A stretch of 47,177 bases of DNA from Lipingzhangella_A rawalii (GTDB lineage Bacteria; Actinomycetota; Actinomycetes; Streptosporangiales; Streptosporangiaceae): NCBI RefSeq assembly GCF_031628175.1, contig NZ_JAVLVT010000011.1, forward strand, positions 1 to 47,177. Direction: 5' to 3'. The position numbers and the translations under genes are program-made. Of the stretch, positions 23,613 to 31,793 are shown piece by piece. The stretch's first letter is position 1. Every line of letters begins with the position of its first letter. Under the pieces are notes generated by a model. It was given only the letters and a program-made list of their open reading frames with translations, had not been told where the DNA came from and searched no databases.

Positions 23613-23867
23613 TCAGTTCTGGCTCGGTACGAGCTTCTGAATCCGCTCGTGCACGTTCCGTAGCGTCGTGGTGTCGTCCATGTCGGCGAAGAGCGATTCA
23701 TCGACAGGAATGTCTGGGTGTTCGTTCTGGAATCCGTAGAGCCATTCCATGAGGTCAAGCGAGTCGACGTCCGCGATGTGCTGGATGGGATGGTCAGGGT
23801 GTACCTCGTCGGCGCCGGATACCTGCGCAAGTTGCTTTGCCAGTTCCTCGACGGTGGGAATGGACAT
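23613..23867 (-). CDS. Acyl carrier protein 1
   Basis: An 84-residue carrier protein (86 if GTG 23873 is used; both starts are close to AGAGG). The phosphopantetheine attachment serine is Ser36 in DVDSLDLMEW, embedded in an acidic four-helix sequence. It precedes the KAS III gene by 11 bp and probably carries the growing acyl chain. The sequence differs markedly from the second carrier protein at 37662-37934, suggesting the two carry different units. Confidence 0.9.
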   Translation of the reverse strand: MSIPTVEELAKQLAQVSGADEVHPDHPIQHIADVDSLDLMEWLYGFQNEHPDIPVDESLFADMDDTTTLRNVHERIQKLVPSQN

Positions 23868-23923
23868 GACCACCGGTCCTCTCTTGCCGAAACTTCAGGT
23901 CCCGCCTGTATGGGACAACCGTG

Positions 23924-23983
23924 CTCGCAAGCGAGGCGCAACACAGCAGCGATATCGCCCTGGTGTTGCGCCTCTGTTGCGAG
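23924..23983. promoter_or_regulatory. Divergent SARP-box-like inverted repeat
   Basis: Two 21-bp arms (23924-23944 and 23963-23983) are complementary at 19 of 21 positions around an 18-bp centre. Each arm holds two heptamers in 11-bp steps. Reading right they are GTTGCGC (23965) and GTTGCGA (23976). Reading left they are GTTGCGC (23942-23936) and CTTGCGA (23931-23925). It lies in the 186-bp gap between the leftward ACP operon and the rightward methyltransferase operon. SARP activators bind heptamers with this spacing, so it probably drives both operons. Confidence 0.65.
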
Positions 23984-24053
23984 ACCCGCGTTGTGCTGGG
24001 CCCTGGAGGGCTCCCGCCACACGAGCATCACGAGACACGAGGACAGGCGCGAA

Positions 24054-24953
24054 ATGAACGTCACCACGGAAACCAGTGACACCGAAATTTCGGTCAACCC
24101 CGGGGTCTACGCCATTCGACACCACTATGAAGTGGCCAACGACTTCTACCGGCTTCTGTTGGGGCCGACGATGATGTATTCCGGTGGCTACTGGGAGCCC
24201 GGTGCGGACCTCGTGGCCACGCTGGACCAGGCTCAGGAACGCAAACTGGACGTGTTCGCCGAGCTGGCCCGCGTCGCCGAGAACGATCGTGTGCTCGATA
24301 TCGGCAGCGGCTGGGGCACCCTGCTGGACCGACTCACCCGACGACACGGAGCCGGACACGGGGTCGGGCTCACGTTGAGCCGGACCCAGCAGACCTTCAC
24401 CGAAGAATTGAACAACCCACGTATCCAGACCCGGCTGGAGAGCTGGGACGAGCACGAGCCCGACCAACCCTACGACGCGGCCTTCTCCATCAACTCTCTG
24501 GAACACTTCGTGCACGCCAGTCTGCCGCCACGAGATCGCAGGAAGCGCTACCACACGTTCTTCCAGCGGGTTCACACTGCGTTGCGTCCAGGGGCTCGGT
24601 TCGTGCTGCACACGATGACAGCCGAGGCGCTGCCGATGAACCAAGCCCTGCTCTCCGACCTGAAGTTCCTCCAGCGTTCGGAGTTCGAGGGTTGCCACAT
24701 TCCCCACCTGCACGAGTTGACCTGGGGCACGGAGGGGCTCTTCCACGTCGTGGAAATCGTCAACGAACGTGAGGCCTTTGCCGCAGCGTGTCGTGCCTGG
24801 CTGGAGCGCCTGGCCCAGCGCCGAGACGAGGCGGTGGCCCTCGAAGGTGAGGACGTGGTGGCTCGGTTTGAGCGCTACCTGGACATCTTCGCCTACACGC
24901 TCGAAGACGGGTTCTTCAACAACTTCCGCATCACCCTGGAGCACCGTTCCTGA
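24054..24953 (+). CDS. CFA-synthase-like SAM methyltransferase
   Basis: A 299-residue enzyme of the cyclopropane-fatty-acid synthase/mycolic acid methyltransferase family. It shows the family entry HHYEVANDFYRLLLGPTMMYS (residues about 23-43), the SAM-binding VLDIGSGWG, and SINSLEHFVHA. Members add a methyl or methylene group to an alkene, and some in natural product clusters methylate carbon or nitrogen of small molecules. It is first in the rightward operon driven from the divergent region, so its substrate is probably an unsaturated intermediate or an aromatic ring of the product. Confidence 0.82.
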   Translation: MNVTTETSDTEISVNPGVYAIRHHYEVANDFYRLLLGPTMMYSGGYWEPGADLVATLDQAQERKLDVFAELARVAENDRVLDIGSGWGTLLDRLTRRHGAGHGVGLTLSRTQQTFTEELNNPRIQTRLESWDEHEPDQPYDAAFSINSLEHFVHASLPPRDRRKRYHTFFQRVHTALRPGARFVLHTMTAEALPMNQALLSDLKFLQRSEFEGCHIPHLHELTWGTEGLFHVVEIVNEREAFAAACRAWLERLAQRRDEAVALEGEDVVARFERYLDIFAYTLEDGFFNNFRITLEHRS

Positions 24954-24966
24954 GGAGGCCGTCCGC

Positions 24967-26544
24967 ATGACGAGTGTTACTGGCCCGACCCACGATTCCG
25001 GCGAGGGGGCCGTGCGCACCACCCCAGACGGAAGCGACACCGGACCGAGACCTCGGGAACTACGCGTTGCCGTGATCGGCAGTGGCTTCTCCGGGCTCGG
25101 TATGGCTATTCGTCTGGTGCAGCAGGGGATCGAGAACTTCCTGGTCTTCGAACGGGCCGACGAGGTCGGCGGGACCTGGCGCGACAACACCTATCCGGGG
25201 TGCCAGTGCGACGTCATGTCCCACCTGTATTCCTTCTCCTTCGCCCGCAATCCCGGATGGACGAGTACGTTCGGGCATCAGGCAGAGCTCTACGCCTACC
25301 TGCGCGACTGTGCCGACCGGTTCGGCGTGCGCCCCCACATCCGCTTCGGCCACGAGATGCTCGCCGCCCACTGGGACGGTGACCTCCGTCGATGGCGGGT
25401 GCAGACCTCGCAGGGTGAATATCTAGCCCAGGTTCTGGTGACCGGCAGCGGCTACCTCAGCGAGCCCTCGATTCCGGACATCCCCGGGCTCGCGGACTTC
25501 GACGGGACCATGTTCCACTCCTCGCGCTGGAACCACGACCACGACCTGTCGGGGAGGCGAGTGGCCGTCATCGGTACCGGTGCCTCCGCGATTCAGTTCA
25601 TCCCCAAGATTCAACCGCAGGTGGAGCGGCTGGACGTCTACCAGCGCACCCCACCCTGGATCGGCCCCAAGAACGACAAGTCCACCACCGCTGTGCAGTC
25701 CTGGCTGCTGCACAATCTCCCTGGATACCAGTCCCTGCGCCGTAACTGGAACATGTGGGGACGCGAGATCCTTGCTTTCGTCATGGCACGTCCCCGAGTC
25801 GCGGCCAAGATGCAGAAGATGGCCAGCGACCATCTGCGCAAGAGCGTCCTAGACCCGCAGCTGCGAGCGCGTCTCACCCCAGACTACGTGATGGCGTGTA
25901 AGCGACTGTTGTTCTCCAACACCTACTATCCCGCCATTCAGCAGAGCAACGTTGAGCTGGTAACCGACCGCATCAAGAGTGTAAAGGGGCGCTCCGTCCA
26001 CACCCAGGACGGCCACCAGCGCGACGTCGACACAATCATCCTCGGCACCGGATTCCAGGCCACCGACCAGCCAATAGCCCGCCGCATTTGGGGTCGCGAC
26101 GGTGAGCAGCTGTCGCAGGTCTGGCAGCGGGACGGGATCGCGGCACACCGTGGCACCACCGTCGCCGGTTTCCCGAACCTGTTCATGATGCTGGGCCCCA
26201 ACACGACCCTCGGCCACTCCTCTCAGACCGTGATGATCGAGGCACAGATCCGCTACGTCCTGGACGCACTACGGCTGATGGACAGCCGTGACCTGGACAG
26301 CGTCGAGGTTCGCCCACACGCCCAGCAGGAATGGAACAGCACACTGGCCAGGCGCCTCCGAGGCACCGTCTGGACAGCCGGCGGCTGCACGAGCTGGTAC
26401 CACGACGCGCAGGGGCGCAACCCGTCGATCTGGCCCACCTACACCTGGCGGTTCCGCCGAGAGACCAGACGATTCAACCCCAACGAGTATCAGCTCGCGC
26501 GCCGTTCGGACATCGCAGGAACCACTTCCCCCGTCCACGCCTAG
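24967..26544 (+). CDS. Baeyer-Villiger-type flavin monooxygenase
   Basis: A 525-residue class B flavoprotein, with AGGAGG in front of ATG 24967 and only 13 bp after the methyltransferase. The FAD motif GSGFSGLG is followed by GGTWRDNTYPGCQCD. The second Rossmann motif for NADPH is GTGASA. Between them FDGTMFHSSRWN fits the Baeyer-Villiger fingerprint FxGxxxHxxxW, with Asn where Pro or Asp is usual. Such enzymes insert oxygen next to a ketone or oxidise nitrogen or sulfur. An aminoketone from the oxoamine synthase, or a chain ketone, would be a logical substrate. Confidence 0.88.
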   Translation: MTSVTGPTHDSGEGAVRTTPDGSDTGPRPRELRVAVIGSGFSGLGMAIRLVQQGIENFLVFERADEVGGTWRDNTYPGCQCDVMSHLYSFSFARNPGWTSTFGHQAELYAYLRDCADRFGVRPHIRFGHEMLAAHWDGDLRRWRVQTSQGEYLAQVLVTGSGYLSEPSIPDIPGLADFDGTMFHSSRWNHDHDLSGRRVAVIGTGASAIQFIPKIQPQVERLDVYQRTPPWIGPKNDKSTTAVQSWLLHNLPGYQSLRRNWNMWGREILAFVMARPRVAAKMQKMASDHLRKSVLDPQLRARLTPDYVMACKRLLFSNTYYPAIQQSNVELVTDRIKSVKGRSVHTQDGHQRDVDTIILGTGFQATDQPIARRIWGRDGEQLSQVWQRDGIAAHRGTTVAGFPNLFMMLGPNTTLGHSSQTVMIEAQIRYVLDALRLMDSRDLDSVEVRPHAQQEWNSTLARRLRGTVWTAGGCTSWYHDAQGRNPSIWPTYTWRFRRETRRFNPNEYQLARRSDIAGTTSPVHA

Positions 26545-26564
26545 CATCGGAAAGGGATATACTC

Positions 26565-28094
26565 GTGAGTAACACGCTGTCGAGGCGCAACGCCCTGGGA
26601 GGCATCGCCGCCGCTCTGGTTGTCGGCTGGAGCGCGAGCCGTGGGTCCTGGATCACCGCCCCTGCCCACGCCGACACCGACGTCGCTTCCGTGCCCCAGT
26701 TGGACGGAAGTCTCACCACATCCGCCGACGCCCTCAGCAGTTTCGGGCACGATTTCGGTCGCCTCGTCACGGGAGACCCCTGGGCAGTACTGCGCCCCGG
26801 CTCCGTGCGCGACGTGCAGAAAGTGGTGCGGTACGCCGCTGAGCACAACCTGAAGGTCGCCGTGAACGGACGCAGCGGCCGAGACGACGACATCGAGTCC
26901 CATTCCAGCCACGGTCAGGCGCTGGTGCCCGGCGGTGTGGCCATCGATGCTCGAGGGCTCGCCGAGATCACCAACCTCGACCCGGGTAACGGGACCGCCG
27001 TGGTGGAGGCCGGGGTTACCTGGGCGGACCTCACCAACGCGGCGCTGGAGCACGGAATGACCCCGCCAGCCCTTCCCGACTACCTGCACCTGTCGGTTGG
27101 CGGGACACTGAGTGTCGGTGGCATCGGCGGAACCGCGCACAGGTACGGCCTGCTGGTGGATACGGTCACGTCGCTCGAGGTCGTCACCGGCCGCGGGGAC
27201 CTGGTCACCGCCTCACCTACCCAGAACACAGCGCTGTTCGACGCCGCGCTCGGTGGTGGCGGGCAGTGCGGCGTCATCGTCCGTGCGACGGTCGACCTCG
27301 TCTCGGCCCCCCAATACGTCCTGTTCTGCTCCCTGTTCTATGACGACCTGGAGACCTACATGGCGGCCCAGGAGAAGGCCATGGAGGAGGAGCGCTTCGA
27401 CGCCCAGGCCGGGGAGCTCCTCGTGCCTCAGGAGGGGCAGCCCAGCTGGAGATACAAGCTGGAGGGTGTCGCCTACTTCACCGACGAGGAGCCCGACCGG
27501 GACGAGCTCCTGGCGGACCTGAACGACAACCGCTCCGAAGCCGAGATCGTCACCATGCCCTACCGGGCTTATGCGTTCCGTCTCAACGAGTACGAGGACT
27601 ACCTCAAGGCGAACGGGTTCTGGGACCAGCAGAAGCCTTGGCTCAGCCTCTTCCTACCGGCCTCCCGTACCCAGGAGTTCCTGGAGCTCATCCAACAGGA
27701 GGTGACGGCGCAGGACCTGGGAGCCGGCTTCACAATCTGCTACCCGTACCCGACCTCCAAATCGACGCGGCCCATGGTGGCACAGCCCCGCGACGAAACC
27801 ACCTACCTCTTCGATCTGTTGCGGTTCCCGCCCCCGGGAGATGTCGACTCCGAGCGGATGATGCAGCAGAACCGGCACCTGTTCGACGAGGCGGTCCGGA
27901 TGGGCGGCAAGCGCTACCTGGTCGGGGCAATCCCGGACATGACGACACGGGACTGGAAGTGGCACTTCGGCTGGCGCTGGCACACCCTCCTGCGCGCGAA
28001 GATGTGGTACGACCCCTGGAACGTGCTTACGCCGGGACAGGGCTTCTTCCCCTGGGGCCGGCTCGGGTCCGCGGAGGAGGAGCAGGGTGAGTAG
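26565..28094 (+). CDS. Tat-exported FAD oxidase, cytokinin-dehydrogenase-like
   Basis: A 509-residue protein from GTG 26565. The N-terminus is a twin-arginine signal (SRRNALGG, a hydrophobic stretch, then APAHA as a cleavage site near residue 38). The mature part is a PCMH-type FAD domain with SHSSHGQ at the place of the GHSxxGQ motif of cytokinin dehydrogenases, whose His holds FAD covalently. GGTLSVGGIGG and the C-terminal CKX-like substrate cap ending WNVLTPGQ follow. Plant and bacterial relatives oxidise N6-isopentenyladenine side chains; in this cluster a secreted late oxidation of the product is more likely. It stands 20 bp after the monooxygenase gene. Confidence 0.83.
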   Translation: MSNTLSRRNALGGIAAALVVGWSASRGSWITAPAHADTDVASVPQLDGSLTTSADALSSFGHDFGRLVTGDPWAVLRPGSVRDVQKVVRYAAEHNLKVAVNGRSGRDDDIESHSSHGQALVPGGVAIDARGLAEITNLDPGNGTAVVEAGVTWADLTNAALEHGMTPPALPDYLHLSVGGTLSVGGIGGTAHRYGLLVDTVTSLEVVTGRGDLVTASPTQNTALFDAALGGGGQCGVIVRATVDLVSAPQYVLFCSLFYDDLETYMAAQEKAMEEERFDAQAGELLVPQEGQPSWRYKLEGVAYFTDEEPDRDELLADLNDNRSEAEIVTMPYRAYAFRLNEYEDYLKANGFWDQQKPWLSLFLPASRTQEFLELIQQEVTAQDLGAGFTICYPYPTSKSTRPMVAQPRDETTYLFDLLRFPPPGDVDSERMMQQNRHLFDEAVRMGGKRYLVGAIPDMTTRDWKWHFGWRWHTLLRAKMWYDPWNVLTPGQGFFPWGRLGSAEEEQGE

Positions 28095-28152
28095 AACACG
28101 TGAGCCGCGCCCTCCGTCGTTGGTCCACCGTCGATTCCTGAGGTAACTCCCA

Positions 28153-28647
28153 ATGCGCACCTATGACCTGCTGGACGAAGCGGTGATCCCGGCTCCCCCC
28201 ACCACGGTGTGGAGCCACCTGGTCGACGAGCTGAGCGGAGCTCGCCGCTGGTGGGTGCCCTACAACACCTTCGAGGTCCGCTCGGGGGCACCCGACCAGA
28301 TGGGCGGGGAGGTGCAGTGGACCGTCCACACCCGGGGCGTGGGCCGTGGTGGCCCCAAGATCCGGTTCCTCTCCCGAACGACATCCGTCACCCCCGGTAC
28401 GCACCTGGAGCTTGCCTACGTTAGTGGAGCCTTCCACGGGAGCGCCGAATTCTCCCTGGAACCGGTCGGAGACGGGGCTCGCACCCGGTTGGGGCTGCGG
28501 TTCCAAGCCCGGCCCCGGGGCTGGGTGCGGCTCCTCGCCGGGCTTGCGCCGGTCGACCAGGAGCACTCCCGAGCCGCGCACGCGGCCTTCGCCGCACTGG
28601 CCACGCTCCTCGCAGCCGAGCAGGACCACCTGGAGCGCTCACAATGA
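28153..28647 (+). CDS. SRPBCC-superfamily protein (polyketide cyclase/dehydrase-like)
   Basis: A 164-residue START/SRPBCC-like protein. The N-terminus (VIPAPPTTVWSHLVDELSGARRWWVPY) and the closing long helix fit the helix-grip fold that encloses hydrophobic ligands. In aromatic polyketide clusters such proteins are cyclases or aromatases; elsewhere they only bind ligand. GAGGT precedes ATG 28153, and the stop overlaps the hydrolase start as ATGA. A cyclisation or dehydration step is plausible but undetermined. Confidence 0.72.
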   Translation: MRTYDLLDEAVIPAPPTTVWSHLVDELSGARRWWVPYNTFEVRSGAPDQMGGEVQWTVHTRGVGRGGPKIRFLSRTTSVTPGTHLELAYVSGAFHGSAEFSLEPVGDGARTRLGLRFQARPRGWVRLLAGLAPVDQEHSRAAHAAFAALATLLAAEQDHLERSQ

Positions 28648-29525
28648 CCAGAGGCACAGCCACCACCACCGACTACACGATCCGCACCGACGACGGAGCG
28701 GATCTGGCCGTCACCGACCTCCCGCCGCTCCGCTCCACCACCCCAGTGTCCAACGAGCCGTTCCCCGTGGTGTTGGTGCACGGCTGGGCCGCGAGCCGGC
28801 GTGTCTGGGGGGTGGTCGCCGACCGCCTGGTGAGATCCGGACATCGGGTTGTCTGCTACGACCAGCGCGAACACGGTCTATCCAGTGGCGGACGGGAACC
28901 GATCAGTCTACAACGGCTCGCCGCGGACGTGGCGATTGTGCTGGACCGGACCGTCGGAACGGACCCGGCCGTGCTGGTGGCCCACTCGGGTGGCGGCTTC
29001 GCCGCCCTGACCCACGTGTGTACGGTCCCGGAGCAGGCGAACACGCGGTTAGGCGGGCTTGTCCTCGCCGCAACCGCGGCGCATGGCCAGGACACCCCAG
29101 AGCGGGAGGTCCGCATGATGGGCAGCGCTCTGTTCACCCGCGCGCTCGCCCGCCCCGGGCTTGGCCGGCGGTTCCTGCGCCGGACCATGGGAAAACGAGT
29201 GGATCCGACGGTACTGGATGTCAACCGGCAGATGTTCGTCGCCACCACCCCCCGGGTGCGGGCCGCGTGTTTCGGATCCACAATGGGGATGGACCTACGG
29301 CCCCGGCTGTCGTCGGTGCGGGTGCCGGCCGTGGTGCTCTCCGGCTCCGTGGACCGGATCGTTCCGAGCAAGCTGGGGTGGACCGTAGCCCAAAACCTTC
29401 CGGACGCGCGGTTCCTAGAACTGCCCGACACGGGCCACATGCTGCCACTGGAGGCTCCCCACCAGATCGTGGACAGCGTAACCGGCCTAACTGCCCGCAG
29501 GGAGTCCGAGACCACCGCACCGTGA
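28644..29525 (+). CDS. Alpha/beta-fold hydrolase
   Basis: A 293-residue hydrolase. VHGWAAS forms the oxyanion region, Ser in AHSGGG is the nucleophile, an Asp lies in GSVDRIVPS, and the catalytic His is in DTGHMLPLE. It overlaps the SRPBCC gene by 4 bases and the phosphopantetheinyl transferase by 4. Candidate roles are thioesterase release of an ACP-bound chain or hydrolysis of an ester formed by the Baeyer-Villiger enzyme. Confidence 0.85.
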   Translation: MTRGTATTTDYTIRTDDGADLAVTDLPPLRSTTPVSNEPFPVVLVHGWAASRRVWGVVADRLVRSGHRVVCYDQREHGLSSGGREPISLQRLAADVAIVLDRTVGTDPAVLVAHSGGGFAALTHVCTVPEQANTRLGGLVLAATAAHGQDTPEREVRMMGSALFTRALARPGLGRRFLRRTMGKRVDPTVLDVNRQMFVATTPRVRAACFGSTMGMDLRPRLSSVRVPAVVLSGSVDRIVPSKLGWTVAQNLPDARFLELPDTGHMLPLEAPHQIVDSVTGLTARRESETTAP

Positions 29526-30223
29526 TCGAGCAGCTGGTCCCACGGGCGGCCGTGGGAGCCGAAGCCGTCGACGACGGTGACTCGGCCGGGCTGTTTCCGG
29601 AGGAGCTACCGTTCGTGGCGGGGCGTTCCCCGCGTCGACACCGCCAGTTCGCGACAGTGCGCGACTGCGCCCGACGAGCCCTGGAGACGCTCGGTGTCCC
29701 ACCGGGGCCGATCCTGCCCGGCCACTGCGGGGCACCGCGGTGGCCGGCAGGCATCGTCGGAAGTATGACCCACTGTGCTGGGTACTGTGGCGCCGTCGTG
29801 GGGCGCACGACGGACCTGGCAATGGTCGGGCTGGACGCCGAACCCGCGGCCGCGCTACCCAAAGGAGTCCTGTCCATGGTGGCGTCTCCTGGGGAGCAGG
29901 AACACCAGAATGCACTGCACGAGACCCAGCCGTTCCCGTACTGGGACCGACTGCTGTTCTCGGCGAAGGAGGCCGCCTACAAGGCGTGGTTTCCTCGGTC
30001 CAGACGCTGGTCGGCACTTCGGGACGTGGCCGTGTGCCTGCACCCGTCGGGCATCTTTACGGCCAGCGTGCCCCGTGTCGTCGGCGACACCGGGGCCGCG
30101 GCGGACCACATGCTGCTCGCCGGCCGTTGGCTCGTCTCCGGGGACCTGCTGTGCACGCTCGCTACCGAAGCGACCGAGGACACCGTGGTGGACGAGGCGC
30201 TTGCTGGCGTGCTCAGTGGCTGA
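29522..30223 (+). CDS. 4'-phosphopantetheinyl transferase, EntD type
   Basis: A 233-residue enzyme that would activate the two carrier proteins by moving phosphopantetheine from CoA to their serine. The GTG at 29522 overlaps the upstream stop. Motifs of the Sfp/EntD family are present: PRWPAGIVGSMTHCAGYC, the magnesium-binding GLDAEP and FSAKEAAYKAWFP. The gene ends 11 bp inside the convergent AraC gene. A dedicated transferase in the cluster parallels RedU in prodiginine clusters. Confidence 0.92.
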   Translation: MIEQLVPRAAVGAEAVDDGDSAGLFPEELPFVAGRSPRRHRQFATVRDCARRALETLGVPPGPILPGHCGAPRWPAGIVGSMTHCAGYCGAVVGRTTDLAMVGLDAEPAAALPKGVLSMVASPGEQEHQNALHETQPFPYWDRLLFSAKEAAYKAWFPRSRRWSALRDVAVCLHPSGIFTASVPRVVGDTGAAADHMLLAGRWLVSGDLLCTLATEATEDTVVDEALAGVLSG

Positions 30224-31214
30224 GTACGAGCGTGCGTGGGGCCGCTGTGGACTGGGGCAGTTCGGTGGTGCCACCACGGTACTCCTGCGGGCTGACCCCG
30301 TAGGAGCGTTTGAAGGCCGTGCTGAACGCGAAGGCGCTGCCGTAGCCGACCTGGCGTGCCACGGTGGCCACCGTAGCGTCGGGTTGATCCAGCAGGTCCA
30401 CCGCGAGGGTCAGCCGCCAGTTGGTCAGGTAGGCCATTGGTGGCTGACCCACCAGCGCATTGAACCGTCGAGCGAGCGCGGCTCGGGAAACCCCTACCGC
30501 ACTGGCGAGGGAGGCCACGGTCCAGGGACGCGCGGGTTCCTCCTGCATCAGACGCAGGGCCGTGCCAACCACGGGATCGCTCTGGGCCCGATACCAGGTC
30601 GGGGTGTCCGGGGTGTTGCCCGTAAGCCAGGTGCGCAGCACGTTCACCAACAGCAGGTCCAGCAGGCGGTCCAGCATGATCTCCTGGCCCAGTTCCTCCT
30701 TGTTCAACTCGGTCGCCAACAGCGAGACCAGCGTCTCACTTCCGCCCACGCCGGCCGGCTGGACCAGCAGCTCGGGCATGGAGGCCAACAGGTGCCGGCC
30801 GACCTCGCTCGGTGCCTGGTAGGTGCCACTGAGGATGACGGTGGAGCCCTCCTGGAGACTCTCGCCCCAGGTACGTACACCCAGCGACATGCTTTCCGTG
30901 ACATCACGACCACTGGAGGTCGTACACCGCTGCTCGGGTCCCACGGTGATCTCGATGGGGGTCTCGGGGCTGTCGGCCAGGGTGTAGGGACCCGGCCCAC
31001 GGATCGCGACCACGTCGCCCGGCGACAGTCGGGCTGGGGTGGCGTGGGCCGGAAGCAGCCATGCTTCACCGCGGACCACCGTGACCACGGAGACCGGGGC
31101 CTGGTCTTCCACCCGCAGGGCCCAGGGAGGATTGAAGACGGACCGCAGCAGAAACGCCCCACGAGCCTTCGGCCCTTCCAAGAGAGCCGTCAATGCGTCC
31201 ATAGAACCGATCAT
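30213..31214 (-). CDS. AraC-family transcriptional regulator with cupin domain
   Basis: A 333-residue regulator from ATG 31214, with GGAGG about 10 bases upstream; a GTG at 31244 would lengthen it. The N-terminal half is an AraC-binding cupin (ALRVEDQAPVSVVTVVRGEAWL, then LSPGDVVAIRGPGPYTL). The C-terminus carries the double helix-turn-helix with VGVSRAALARRFNALVG and VGYGSAFAFSTAFKRSYGVSPQEYR. It diverges from the DUF1772 gene at 31274, a common pairing in which the regulator controls the adjacent small enzyme. Confidence 0.9.
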   Translation of the reverse strand: MIGSMDALTALLEGPKARGAFLLRSVFNPPWALRVEDQAPVSVVTVVRGEAWLLPAHATPARLSPGDVVAIRGPGPYTLADSPETPIEITVGPEQRCTTSSGRDVTESMSLGVRTWGESLQEGSTVILSGTYQAPSEVGRHLLASMPELLVQPAGVGGSETLVSLLATELNKEELGQEIMLDRLLDLLLVNVLRTWLTGNTPDTPTWYRAQSDPVVGTALRLMQEEPARPWTVASLASAVGVSRAALARRFNALVGQPPMAYLTNWRLTLAVDLLDQPDATVATVARQVGYGSAFAFSTAFKRSYGVSPQEYRGGTTELPQSTAAPRTLVLSH

Positions 31215-31273
31215 AAACTGTGTTCCTCCATTTGCCGCTAGCACCAGGAAATTCGGAAGGAAGCGCTCTGTCC

Positions 31274-31756
31274 ATGGAAACAGCTCGCGTAATCACGCTT
31301 TTTGTTTCGACCGTAACCACGGGATTGATTGCCGGTCTCTTCTACGCCTATTCATGCTCGGTCATGATCGCGCTGCGCCGGGTGGAGGACCGCGTGTTCG
31401 TAGAGGTCATGAACCGGATCAACGTGGCGATCCTCAACGTGTGGTTCGTGTCCTGCTTTGTGGGCGGGCTGGTGGCCACGGCGGCGGTAGTGGCGCTCCA
31501 GGCGGCGGGCGCACAGCGTCCCCTGCTCCCGGTTGTGTCCGCGTTGGTGCTGTACATCGCGATGATCATGATTACCCGAGGCCGTAACATCCCATTGAAC
31601 AACGAGCTTGCCGCGACGCAGGCATCGGATCCCCCGGCGGAGCTGGCTCGGGCCCGGCAGCGGTTCGAAGGACCTTGGGTGCGCTGGAACCTGGTCCGGA
31701 CGCTGCTGTCGATCGCCGCGTTCTGCTGTATGGTCGGGGCGCTGCTGGTGGCCTGA
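31274..31756 (+). CDS. DUF1772 (anthrone-oxygenase-like) membrane protein, copy 1
   Basis: A 160-residue protein with four hydrophobic segments and the family stretch RNIPLNNEL in the loop after the third, then a cytoplasmic-looking WVRWNLVRT before the last. ATG 31274 is chosen, with AGGAAG about 10 bases upstream. DUF1772 includes anthrone oxygenases that need no cofactor, but most members are unassigned. A second member stands at 43981-44547. It diverges from the AraC regulator and converges with the end of the 12-gene operon. Confidence 0.78.
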   Translation: METARVITLFVSTVTTGLIAGLFYAYSCSVMIALRRVEDRVFVEVMNRINVAILNVWFVSCFVGGLVATAAVVALQAAGAQRPLLPVVSALVLYIAMIMITRGRNIPLNNELAATQASDPPAELARARQRFEGPWVRWNLVRTLLSIAAFCCMVGALLVA

Positions 31757-31793
31757 TGCGCGCCGCCACGGGCACCGCGGGTGGCCGTCACGA

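Noticed and set aside
29775..31241. A 488-codon plus-strand frame covering the AraC gene
   Set aside because: Antisense shadow of the AraC-family gene with no recognisable domain; the AraC motifs on the other strand are unambiguous.
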